In this document: positions 6,292 to 16,628 of the stretch, one piece after another
How the letters are laid out: each line of letters starts with the position of its first letter
Position numbering within the stretch: position 1 is the stretch's first letter
Source of the DNA: an uncultured Bacteroidales bacterium
Lineage (GTDB): Bacteria; Bacteroidota; Bacteroidia; Bacteroidales; WCHB1-69
NCBI GenBank assembly: GCA_905236885.1
Contig: CAJOQK010000087.1
Coordinates: 1-37,735 of the forward strand
Direction of reading: 5' to 3'
DNA length: 37,735 bases
Program-made: the position numbers and the translations under genes
Notes under the pieces: generated by a model
Database searches by the model: none
Told to the model about the DNA's origin: nothing
What the model saw: only the letters and a program-made list of their open reading frames with translations

Positions 6292-8676
6292 TTAAAATTT
6301 AAAACTGTAACTGATGGTAGGTATGAACGGGAAGATACAAATCTGTTTCAACTTGTACTTTTCCACACCATTCACAAAATCATAATCCATGTAAATCAGG
6401 AAAGGATTGTTGTGTGCATAGGCATTGTAGATGCTGAAGTTCCAGGTGCGCACCCCATGCTTGAGCTGTTTGTGCCAGCTGAAGCCCAAATCAAGCCTGT
6501 TGTAATTAGCCATCCTGAAATTGTTCCGCTCAATGGCGGAAATCATGCTATTGTATCCCAGTCCCGGATAAATTTGCATGCCAAGGGTGCCGCAATTGCC
6601 GGTACTGAACACCCATGTGGCGGAGAAATCGAAATGGTCGCTGAACGAATGCTGCACCGTAATGCTGATGTCATGCCGCCGGTCGTATTTGGCGGGGAAA
6701 ACCTTTCCGTCGTTAATCTCCTGTCCTTCGCGGTCAAATTTCCGGTTGGCATGCGCCCAGGTATAGGCCACCCAACCGGTTGTGGCGCCAAACGAACGCT
6801 GCAGCAGGAACTCCACGCCGTAAGCCCAGCCCCTGCCCATGCTCACCTTTGACTCCCATCCTTCAGAGGAGCCGAAAAAGGAGGCGCCGTCCTTGTATTC
6901 CATCAAGTTGTCCAAATCCTTGTAATAACCCTCCAACGAAATGTCAAACCATTTGGGAATCTCGTAGAAACAGCCCAACGAGAACTGGTGCGCCCGCATG
7001 GGAGGAATATCCGCCGTCACCGGCACCCACAAATCGGTCGGCAGGCTCACATTGCTATTGGAAAGCAGATGGATGTACTGCTGCATATAGGCATAGCCAG
7101 CCTTAATGGAAAAATGAGGGGAGAGCAACGCACTGGCACTCAAACGTGGCTGCAGGGAATGATAGAACTTCCGCTGCACCGAAAAGGCGGAATAGTGCAG
7201 ACCGGCGTTCACCTTGAATATCTCCCCTATCTTCATGTCATCCTCAATATAGGCCACCACCTCGTCCGCATTCACCTTGGAGGAGCTGAGGGTGGTGTCC
7301 ATTTTGGCAATCTGGTCGTCAAAATGGAGGGATTGGGCCTCCGGACGGAACCTATGGTAGGTGTAGTTGCTTCCGAAACGGATTTCATGGTTGGCGTTGA
7401 GGTTGTAATGGAAATCCAAGCGGCCCGTCAAATCATTCACCCCCGACTTGTAATCCAATCCCATCTCCTCATAATCCTCCTCATAAGGATTATAGGAAAT
7501 ATAGGAATAATTGTTCTCAAAACCCAGCTTGTGCCGGTATTGGGTATAGTTGAAGGAAGCATCCATAAAAAGTCTCGGTGCAAGCAGATGGTTCCAGCGC
7601 AGCGCCGTAATCATGTTGCCCCATTTCCAGTTAAGCCTGAGATTCTCCACATCACGGTAGTCATTACTGACCACATCCTTGTACTTGATTTTCATGTACA
7701 CCGCGTCATCGCCGCTGTAAAAGCTCAAATAGACCCTGTCCTTGTCAGAAATCCGCCAGTTCAGCTTGGCGTTCAGGTCATAGAAATAGTAGCCGAAACT
7801 TACCTTTTCACCATCAAAATCATCGGAAAGATGAGTGGCAGCCCACAAAAATGGCTTCAACAACAAATCGGAGTAGGTACGCCTGAACGAGACGTTGAAA
7901 GAGAGCTTGTCCTTGACAATAGGCCCTTCCAGGTTGATTTTGGAGGAAATAGCCCCAATACTCACATTTCCGTGATACTCCCGCATGTTCCCCTCCTTCA
8001 TACGAATATCCACAACCGAGGAGAGCCGCTCCCCGAAACGGGCCGGAAAACTGCCCTTGTAGAGCACCACATTTTTTAAGGCATCCGGATTGAAAACGGA
8101 GAAAAAGCCCATCATGTGGTTGACATTGTAAACGGGAACCCCGTCCAGCAGCAGCAGGTTCTCATCGGGACCTCCGCCGCGCACATACATTCCCGCCGAG
8201 CCTTCGGTGCCGTTCTGCACCCCGGGCAGCAGCTGGATGGCCTTCAGCACATCAGCCTCGCCAAACAGCGTGGGGATAGCCTTGATTTGCTGCACCGGCA
8301 GCTCCACCGCGCTCATCTGCGAACTACGCGCACTTACCACACTACGATCCGCTGTCACTGTAACTTCCTTCAGCAGGATGCTGTGCATTTGAAACGTGAT
8401 AGCGGTATCTTTATGCAAATCAAACGTATACTCTCTGGGCGAAAAACCCACATAAGAAACCCGCAGTTCCACTGGCCCATCTTCCAGCATCAGGGAATAA
8501 TAGCCATAGTTGTTGGTCAGGCAGCCCTTTCCGGAAACTCGGTCATATACCGTCGCACCAATCAGGGTTTCACGGCTTGCAGAATCCAGCACATAACCGT
8601 GAATGACACGTTGCTGCGCCACAACAGGCAAGCCCATACCTAAGATGAGAGCAAGTACAAAAAAACGTCTGTTCAT
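6292..8676 (-). CDS. TonB-dependent outer-membrane receptor with carboxypeptidase-like N-domain
   Basis: A 794-residue protein. A signal peptide ending near VVAQQ is followed by a carboxypeptidase-regulatory-like beta domain (VIHGYVLDSASRETLIGATV), then a plug domain (LPGVQNGTEGSAGMYVRGGG, LLLDGVPVYNVNHMMGFFS, FPARFGERLSSVVDIRMKEG), then a long beta-barrel ending in aromatic YSFKF, as expected for outer-membrane insertion. The conserved SxRGGGxDEN plug pattern is of the SusC-like/DUF4249-associated type, but no SusD follows. Flanking genes are DUF4919 (11 nt upstream) and DUF4249 (9 nt downstream), suggesting one operon. The ligand cannot be told from the sequence. Confidence 0.92.
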   Translation of the reverse strand: MNRRFFVLALILGMGLPVVAQQRVIHGYVLDSASRETLIGATVYDRVSGKGCLTNNYGYYSLMLEDGPVELRVSYVGFSPREYTFDLHKDTAITFQMHSILLKEVTVTADRSVVSARSSQMSAVELPVQQIKAIPTLFGEADVLKAIQLLPGVQNGTEGSAGMYVRGGGPDENLLLLDGVPVYNVNHMMGFFSVFNPDALKNVVLYKGSFPARFGERLSSVVDIRMKEGNMREYHGNVSIGAISSKINLEGPIVKDKLSFNVSFRRTYSDLLLKPFLWAATHLSDDFDGEKVSFGYYFYDLNAKLNWRISDKDRVYLSFYSGDDAVYMKIKYKDVVSNDYRDVENLRLNWKWGNMITALRWNHLLAPRLFMDASFNYTQYRHKLGFENNYSYISYNPYEEDYEEMGLDYKSGVNDLTGRLDFHYNLNANHEIRFGSNYTYHRFRPEAQSLHFDDQIAKMDTTLSSSKVNADEVVAYIEDDMKIGEIFKVNAGLHYSAFSVQRKFYHSLQPRLSASALLSPHFSIKAGYAYMQQYIHLLSNSNVSLPTDLWVPVTADIPPMRAHQFSLGCFYEIPKWFDISLEGYYKDLDNLMEYKDGASFFGSSEGWESKVSMGRGWAYGVEFLLQRSFGATTGWVAYTWAHANRKFDREGQEINDGKVFPAKYDRRHDISITVQHSFSDHFDFSATWVFSTGNCGTLGMQIYPGLGYNSMISAIERNNFRMANYNRLDLGFSWHKQLKHGVRTWNFSIYNAYAHNNPFLIYMDYDFVNGVEKYKLKQICIFPFIPTISYSFKF

Positions 8677-8687
8677 GTTTTATCAGA

Positions 8688-9380
8688 TTAAAGTCCCCAA
8701 GCTTCCTTTTCCAGCTCCAGAACCCGTGTGATTTCAAAGTAGATTTGTCGTGAATCTCCCAAAGTAAGCAGGTCGCATGGCATTTTCATGTTCAAACTTT
8801 GGGAACGGATGTCCCATATATCCAAATAATAATGCAGAAAATCATACTCCTCGCTGATTTTTGTCACCATATAAGGCCGCTGCTCACTACCATCGCCGGT
8901 CTGTGCCACAATGTGCAGCAGTGTTAGTGCCCTACGGAAAAAATAGTGCACATCATCCTGCGCATTCCCATAGGCGAAAGAGCTGTCCACACGGCTCAGA
9001 ATAAGGGCGGAAACAAGCAGGGCGCGAATATTCAACGGATTGATGTTCAATACAAGGAATGCAGTGTCAAAGGCAGCTTCGTAAGAAGCGCTTGAATACA
9101 ATTTGTTCATTGCTGCAACCAATGGTTCCTCCTTGTCCCGTAGCAAATAGGATTGGCCGTAGAAAGCCAATGCGGACTCTTCAAAAGTGAGTGTGCTGTC
9201 CATTCGGGCCAACCGGTCCACCAGCAGTCTCACCTTATCCGGCTCCTTCTTCACCTGATTCCGGATGTTTTTCCAAAAAGACTTCCCCCCTTCCGCAGAG
9301 ACTGCCTGCGCAAAGAGTACCATCAGACCTAAACATACAAAACGTAAATAACGCACAATGACTCCTTTTTTATTCGCCAT
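8688..9380 (-). CDS. DUF4919-family exported protein
   Basis: A 230-residue protein with a signal peptide (hydrophobic LGLMVLFAQAVSA, likely cut after SA), then an alpha-helical, repeat-like body containing FAFYGQSYLLR-like and FDTAFLVLNINPLNIRAL segments. It matches the DUF4919 family of Bacteroidetes, whose function is unknown. It is the first gene of the DUF4919-TonB receptor-DUF4249 operon, with a good -7 box at 9426-9433 and an upstream non-coding gap. A helical, TPR-like role in the envelope is a guess. Confidence 0.8.
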   Translation of the reverse strand: MANKKGVIVRYLRFVCLGLMVLFAQAVSAEGGKSFWKNIRNQVKKEPDKVRLLVDRLARMDSTLTFEESALAFYGQSYLLRDKEEPLVAAMNKLYSSASYEAAFDTAFLVLNINPLNIRALLVSALILSRVDSSFAYGNAQDDVHYFFRRALTLLHIVAQTGDGSEQRPYMVTKISEEYDFLHYYLDIWDIRSQSLNMKMPCDLLTLGDSRQIYFEITRVLELEKEAWGL

Positions 9381-9425
9381 TCTCCCCTCTTACCGGCTTG
9401 CATGACGACATTTTACAATTATGTG

Positions 9426-9446
9426 CAAATATAAACATAATTCCGA
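9426..9446 (-). promoter_or_regulatory. Promoter of the DUF4919-TonB receptor operon
   Basis: On the minus strand the -7 box TATATTTG (9426-9433, Bacteroidetes consensus TAnnTTTG) is followed by CA. It is preceded, 10 nt away, by TCG within GTATCGGAATT. The whole block closely resembles the tig promoter. Confidence 0.65.
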
Positions 9447-9494
9447 TACAAATTCTTAACAAAACGGATTTTTTTAAAGGAATTTTTAAAAAAC

Positions 9495-12400
9495 TCATTT
9501 CCTGTGCGCTTCCACCCATTCGCGCGCATTGACAAAGGCCTGCAGCCATGGCGACACCGCATCGTTGGGACGGGTTTCGTCATAATAGGGCCACTGCCAC
9601 GGGAAAATGGCACGCTCCAGATGAGGCATCATCGCCAGATGCCGTCCGTCAGCACTGCAGATGGCCGCCGCCTGATAAGCGGAACCGTTGGGATTGGCAG
9701 GATAGCCGGAATAACTGTATTTCATCGGAATATGGTATTCTGACTCCGGATAGGGCAAATGGAATTTGCCTTCACCGTGCGCCACCCAAATACCCAAGCG
9801 GCTGCCCGCCAGCGGGGAAAGCATCACCGAATGGTTGGCTGGAATGTTCACATTCACAAAACCGGATTCAAACTTATGGGAATCGTTGTGCAACATTTGA
9901 GGTTTCCGTTCATGTTCCGGATAAATCAGCCCCAACTCCACCATCAGCTGGCAGCCGTTGCAAACGCCCAAACTCAAGGTGTCCTCACGGGCGAAGAAAT
10001 CCTTCAACGCCTTGTTCGCTTTTGGATTGTAAATAAAGGAACCGGCCCAGCCCTTGGCGGAACCCAGAACATCGGAATTGGCGAAACCGCCAGGAAACAC
10101 CAACATGGAAATCTCCCTCAAATCCTCTCTGCCTTCTATCAAATCACTGATATGCACATCCTTCACATTGAAACCGGCCAAATAGAGCGAATAGGCCATC
10201 TCGCGGTCACCATTGGTTCCCTGTTCGCGCACAATGGCCGCATTCACCTTACGTTTAGGATTATCAAGTCGTCCGGTGAACGATTTCGGGAAAATATAGC
10301 TCAACTGCTGGCTTTTGAAATTGTCATAACGTTCCTGGGCCTTCTCCTCTCCGGACTGTTTACAGTCAAGCAGATAGGAGGTTTCATACCATATATCACG
10401 GTAATAATCAATATTTAAGGAGCAGGTCTGCTTTCTTGTCTTCAGTGTCAGGCTCGGATGGTGGTGCTGCAAATTGGGCGTTCCGATACGATACACCCGC
10501 AATCCCTGTGCCTGCAGCATCTCCTTCACCTTGTCCGCCTTGCGCACCTGTAGCACAACAGCAGGATTTTCCGCAAAGAGCAGTTTTTCATCCGGCATGT
10601 CAGGCATTTCCGTCAAATCGGCATCCAAACTCATGCGGTCATCGGCAAAGGCCATCTCCAACAGGGTTGTCAGCAGACCGCCGGCGGAAACATCGTGTCC
10701 GGCCAGTATTTTGCCCTCACGCACCAGCTGCTGGATGGCATTGAAAGCCTTTTTGAAACAGACGGCATCCTTCACGGTGGGTGTTTCGGCACCCAAATAA
10801 TTATAAGTCTGCGCATACACGCTTCCGCCCAATTTCAGTTCGTCGGAGGAGAAATCCACATACAGCAGTTCAGTCTCATCCGCATCACGCAACACCGGCG
10901 AAAGCACCTTTTTCACGTCCGACACCTCCCCCACTGCCGAAATAATCACGGTACCAGGGGCATACACCACCTTACCGTCCGGATATTTCTGGGTCATGGA
11001 AAGGGAATCTTTTCCAGTCGGGATGTTGATGCCCAAATCGCGGGCAAACTGCGAGGCAGCCTCCACTGCAGTATACAGGCGGGCATCCTCGCCTTTATTC
11101 TTGCTCGGCCACATCCAGTTGGCGCTCAGTGAGACACTCTCCAGCCCATCGGCCAACGGTGCCCACACAATGTTTGTCAGCGCCTCGGCAATTGAGAGCA
11201 CCGAAGCATGTGCGGGATTGACCAACCCTGCCACAGGCGCATGTCCCAACGCCGTGGCAACACCGCTTTTTCCGGTAAAATCTAAAGCCATCACGCCCAA
11301 ATCGTTCAAAGGCAGCTGCAACGGCCCGCAGCACTGCTGCTTGGCAACCCGTCCCGTCACAGAGCGGTCAACCTTGTTGGTGAGCCAGTCCTTGCAGGCC
11401 ACACTCTCCATACGGAGCAGCTTCTCCAAAACCGCCTCCACCTTCTCCGTGGCGGCTGGCACCTCTTGATACCGGACCGGAATGTTTTCATCCCTGATTA
11501 CGGTTTTGGGCGGATTTCCCAGCATGTCCGCAATGTCCAGATCAATCGGTTTATTTTCCTTTTGGGTGAATGTGAGGTGATGGTCATCCGTCGCCTCGCC
11601 CACCACATACATGGGGGCCCGTTCACGCTTGGCGACCTTGGCCAGCAAAGCCTCATCCTTTTCCCTGATAAGCAACCCCATGCGCTCCTGGGACTCATTG
11701 CCCACAATCTCTTTGGCCGAAAGGGTCGGGTCACCCACCGGCAATTTCTCAATATCAACCTTACCTCCGCAGGACTCAATCAGCTCGGAGAGGCAGTTCA
11801 AATGACCGCCCGCACCGTGATCATGCAGGGAGACAATCGGGTTCTCCTTCTGCTCCGACATGGCACGCAATGTGTTGTAGACCCGTTTCTGCATTTCGGG
11901 ATTGGAACGTTGCACGGCATTCAGCTCTATAGAAGAGGCATATTCGCCCGTCGCAACCGACGAGACAGCGCCGCCACCCATGCCGATGCGGTAGTTATCA
12001 CCGCCCAGCACCACCATCTTCTCCCCTTTCTCAGGCTCCTTTTTCAAAGCGGACTCTTCATTGGCATAACCGACTCCGCCCGCCAGCATTATCACTTTGT
12101 CATAGCCGAAGGTTTTGCCGTTCTCCTCATGCTCGAAAGTCAGCAGGGAACCGTTGATGAGCGGCTGGCCGAACTTGTTGCCGAAGTCGCTGGCTCCGTT
12201 GGAAGCCTTAATCAGAATCTGTGCCGGAGTCTGGTACAGCCAAGGACGCGGCGCCAGTTTCTCCTCCCACAGGCGCTGATCCGCCTCCAGCCGGGGATAG
12301 GAGGTCATATACACTGCCGTTCCAGCCAATGGGAAACTGCCGATACCACCCGCCATACGGTCGCGGATTTCTCCGCCCGAACCGGTGGCCGCCCCGTTGA

Positions 12401-13196
12401 ACGGTTCCACCGTGGTGGGGAAATTATGGGTTTCCGCTTTCAGCGAAATCACCGAATCTATCTCCCTCTCTTCAAAAAAATCGGCAGTGTCGAACGATTT
12501 GGGTGCAAACTGGGTGATTTTCGGCCCTTTCACAAAGGCCACATTGTCCTTATATGCCGAAACCACCTTATTGGGATGCTCTTTGGTGGTCTGTTTGATC
12601 ATTTGAAACAGCGAAGAGGGTTTTTCCTCCCCATCAATGATATAGCTTCCTCCAAAAATCTTGTGGCGGCAATGCTCCGAATTCACCTGGGAGAAACCGA
12701 AAATTTCAGAATCGGTCAGCTTCCGGCCCAATTTGGCGGAGAGACCCTCCAAATAGACGATTTCCTCATCGCTCAACGCCAATCCTTCCGAAAGGGTATA
12801 TGCTTTCAAATCATCAATATACCGGATAGGTTCAGCCTGAGTGTCAATATGGAACAAATCCTGTCCGGGATGGCTGTAGATTTGCTGCAACATGGGGTCA
12901 TACTGCTGACGCGCCTTTTCCAAAGCCTCATTTTCCGAAGCCGCCTGCACCGCAAACAGCTGCTCAATACGGCCAATGCCCTGCAGACCCATATTTTGGG
13001 TGATTTCCACCGCATTGGTGCTCCACGGGGTAATCATCTCCTTACGCGGCCCGATGAAAACGCCTTGCAGGGAATCCGCAGCAACCCGCTGCATGCCCGA
13101 AAAGAGCCAAACCAGCTTCTGTTCCTCATCCTTTAAAATAGATTTCTGTGTTTCAACAGCATAAACCAATCCGTCTTTTTGAAAGAAAGTAATCAT
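9495..13196 (-). CDS. purL: Phosphoribosylformylglycinamidine synthase (large single-chain form)
   Basis: This enzyme makes FGAM from FGAR, glutamine and ATP in purine synthesis. The 1233-residue length fits the fused form. The AIRS-like synthase half carries SLKAETHNFPTTVEPF, GAATGSGGEIRDRMAG and HDHGAGGHLNCLSELIE. The C-terminal glutamine amidotransferase has the nucleophile cysteine in LGVCNGCQL (near 1079) and the His-Glu pair in MMPHLERAIFP (near 1192 and 1194). I chose ATG 13196 over an upstream start at 13214. AAAAGGAAAC sits just before 13196, and the promoter at 13228-13235 would leave almost no leader for 13214. It is transcribed alone. Confidence 0.96.
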   Translation of the reverse strand: MITFFQKDGLVYAVETQKSILKDEEQKLVWLFSGMQRVAADSLQGVFIGPRKEMITPWSTNAVEITQNMGLQGIGRIEQLFAVQAASENEALEKARQQYDPMLQQIYSHPGQDLFHIDTQAEPIRYIDDLKAYTLSEGLALSDEEIVYLEGLSAKLGRKLTDSEIFGFSQVNSEHCRHKIFGGSYIIDGEEKPSSLFQMIKQTTKEHPNKVVSAYKDNVAFVKGPKITQFAPKSFDTADFFEEREIDSVISLKAETHNFPTTVEPFNGAATGSGGEIRDRMAGGIGSFPLAGTAVYMTSYPRLEADQRLWEEKLAPRPWLYQTPAQILIKASNGASDFGNKFGQPLINGSLLTFEHEENGKTFGYDKVIMLAGGVGYANEESALKKEPEKGEKMVVLGGDNYRIGMGGGAVSSVATGEYASSIELNAVQRSNPEMQKRVYNTLRAMSEQKENPIVSLHDHGAGGHLNCLSELIESCGGKVDIEKLPVGDPTLSAKEIVGNESQERMGLLIREKDEALLAKVAKRERAPMYVVGEATDDHHLTFTQKENKPIDLDIADMLGNPPKTVIRDENIPVRYQEVPAATEKVEAVLEKLLRMESVACKDWLTNKVDRSVTGRVAKQQCCGPLQLPLNDLGVMALDFTGKSGVATALGHAPVAGLVNPAHASVLSIAEALTNIVWAPLADGLESVSLSANWMWPSKNKGEDARLYTAVEAASQFARDLGINIPTGKDSLSMTQKYPDGKVVYAPGTVIISAVGEVSDVKKVLSPVLRDADETELLYVDFSSDELKLGGSVYAQTYNYLGAETPTVKDAVCFKKAFNAIQQLVREGKILAGHDVSAGGLLTTLLEMAFADDRMSLDADLTEMPDMPDEKLLFAENPAVVLQVRKADKVKEMLQAQGLRVYRIGTPNLQHHHPSLTLKTRKQTCSLNIDYYRDIWYETSYLLDCKQSGEEKAQERYDNFKSQQLSYIFPKSFTGRLDNPKRKVNAAIVREQGTNGDREMAYSLYLAGFNVKDVHISDLIEGREDLREISMLVFPGGFANSDVLGSAKGWAGSFIYNPKANKALKDFFAREDTLSLGVCNGCQLMVELGLIYPEHERKPQMLHNDSHKFESGFVNVNIPANHSVMLSPLAGSRLGIWVAHGEGKFHLPYPESEYHIPMKYSYSGYPANPNGSAYQAAAICSADGRHLAMMPHLERAIFPWQWPYYDETRPNDAVSPWLQAFVNAREWVEAHRK

Positions 13197-13225
13197 GTTT
13201 CCTTTTTTTTGCATTTATTTAAACT

Positions 13226-13255
13226 TGCAAATATACTTGAAATTTGAACACGGAT
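13226..13255 (-). promoter_or_regulatory. purL promoter, extended motif shared with rnfC
   Basis: The -7 box TATATTTG is at 13228-13235. The 30-nt block reads ATCCGTGTT, one variable base, AAATTTCAA, one variable base, TA, two variable bases, TTTGCA. It matches the rnfC promoter (34209-34238) at all 26 of the other positions. Confidence 0.7.
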
Positions 13256-13303
13256 TCCAGAAGTGCGGAAAAAAAAGACGATAGTGGAATGCGTGAAATT
13301 TTT

Positions 13304-13313
13304 AGAAGTCCCC
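13304..13313 (-). other. GGGGACTTCT motif just downstream of ligA
   Basis: On the minus strand GGGGACTTCTAAAAATTT begins about 15 nt after the ligA stop codon. The same motif follows other genes in this window (5178-5187; near-copies at 16581-16590 and after ettA). No strong stem is evident here, though a T-run lies further downstream. Confidence 0.45.
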
Positions 13314-13327
13314 GGTACAACCACACG

Positions 13328-15442
<2,115 letters not shown>

Positions 15443-15514
15443 CTATTTTAAATAAATTATAACAATATGATAATCAGTATTTTAATATTTTTAAACAGTG
15501 TATTTCATTTCATA

Positions 15515-15535
15515 TTCGCTTTTTTTATACCTTTG
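15515..15535 (+). promoter_or_regulatory. Promoter of the nucleotidyltransferase-fold gene
   Basis: A -7 box TACCTTTG lies at 15528-15535, with TTC ten bases upstream (15515-15517), the same layout as other promoters here. The likely transcription start is near 15542, which favours ATG 15575 over the in-frame ATG at 15545. Confidence 0.55.
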
Positions 15536-15574
15536 TAGGATTTAATGACCCTGTTTTTTATTGATAGTTTATTT

Positions 15575-16579
15575 ATGAAAAAACGGAATAAATTAATAAT
15601 TGACATCACTAAATCCGCACTATTCGGAGAGACTGTCCGACATCCGGAACCAATCTCTTCCTTCCAATATCTGCAAATTTACAAATATGCCAAACAAAAC
15701 GGCATCTTGGCAATTTGTCTGGACGGCATACAAAAACTCCCCAAGCAGCTGCAGCCCGACAAACCGCTGTACATGCAATGGACTGCCGCCACCGCCAGCA
15801 TTGAAGAGCGTTACCAGACACAAGTGAAAACCTTGGAGGAACTTAACAAAACCCTTTCCCCTCACCAGATACGTATCCTGTTGTTCAAGGGCTTTTCCAT
15901 CAGCAGATACTATCCCATACCTAAGCATAGGGAATTCGGGGATTTGGATGTCTACATGTTCGACGGCTTCAACAAGAGTCATGAAATTCTGAGAAAAGAA
16001 GGGATACACGTCCATACTGCCAACCAGCACCATGCCCAGTTCCATATGAACGACATCCTGATAGAGAATCACGAACACTTTCTGCATCGGGGCAGTCCCC
16101 GTATAGAAAAAGCTTTGGAAGAGGCTGCCGAGACAACCAGACAGAAGCAGACGGAAGGTATACTCTACCTGCCTGACTTTGAAAACGTGGCCTATACCCT
16201 ACTGCACATCTGCGGACATTATAAGGGCAACGACTGCCACATCCGTTTCCGCGCCCTCACCGACTGGGCCCTGATGCTAAAGGAGGAAGGCAAAAGCTGG
16301 CATTACAGCGATATGAAGAAATTCATCAAGCACAGCTATGAGTCCAAAATGATGGATTTGATGACTCTTGTATGCTGCGAATGGTTTGACATAGTTCCAG
16401 AAAACCTGCTGGTCAAAATGATCACTGTCCCTAAAAAAATCAAGAACAGGTTCATAGAAACCGTCTTTGACAAGAAATACCAGCGAAAGGATGAAAAAAA
16501 CAGGTGGAAACGCTATTGGGGACACCTCTACAAACATTTCCGCTATGCTCCGTTACGGAAGTACTTGTGGAAGCACTAA
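15575..16579 (+). CDS. Nucleotidyltransferase-fold family protein
   Basis: A 334-residue protein of the uncharacterised nucleotidyltransferase family (NTP_transf_5-like). Diagnostic features are ILLFKGFSISRYYP (near residue 105), followed by the metal-binding-type motif EFGDLDVYM (GDLD near 122-125), and a later LLHICGHYKGNDCHIRFRAL segment. Relatives occur in polysaccharide and surface-modification loci and as stand-alone genes. The substrate is not known. The C-terminus is strongly basic. The gene stands alone, divergent from ligA and convergent with the subtilase gene, with a hairpin after its stop. Confidence 0.75.
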   Translation: MKKRNKLIIDITKSALFGETVRHPEPISSFQYLQIYKYAKQNGILAICLDGIQKLPKQLQPDKPLYMQWTAATASIEERYQTQVKTLEELNKTLSPHQIRILLFKGFSISRYYPIPKHREFGDLDVYMFDGFNKSHEILRKEGIHVHTANQHHAQFHMNDILIENHEHFLHRGSPRIEKALEEAAETTRQKQTEGILYLPDFENVAYTLLHICGHYKGNDCHIRFRALTDWALMLKEEGKSWHYSDMKKFIKHSYESKMMDLMTLVCCEWFDIVPENLLVKMITVPKKIKNRFIETVFDKKYQRKDEKNRWKRYWGHLYKHFRYAPLRKYLWKH

Positions 16580-16593
16580 TGGGAACTTCTAAA

Positions 16594-16622
16594 GGGACTA
16601 CCTGATCAAACAAAGGAGTCCC
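16594..16622. terminator. Hairpin between convergent genes
   Basis: GGGACT (16594-16599) pairs with AGTCCC (16617-16622) across a 17-nt loop. It follows directly after a GGGAACTTCTAAA motif at the nucleotidyltransferase gene's stop. The stem serves both convergent genes but has no long T-run, so it is a plausible rather than certain terminator. Confidence 0.5.
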
Positions 16623-16628
16623 CGTCAC

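Noticed and set aside
6988..8079. Plus-strand open frame of 363 codons opposite the TonB receptor
   Set aside because: It is antisense to conserved plug and barrel sequence, with biased composition and no domain.
11466..13136. Long plus-strand open frame (556 codons) opposite purL
   Set aside because: It is a shadow of the purL coding strand. The antisense protein has no recognisable motif, while purL is unmistakable over the whole stretch.
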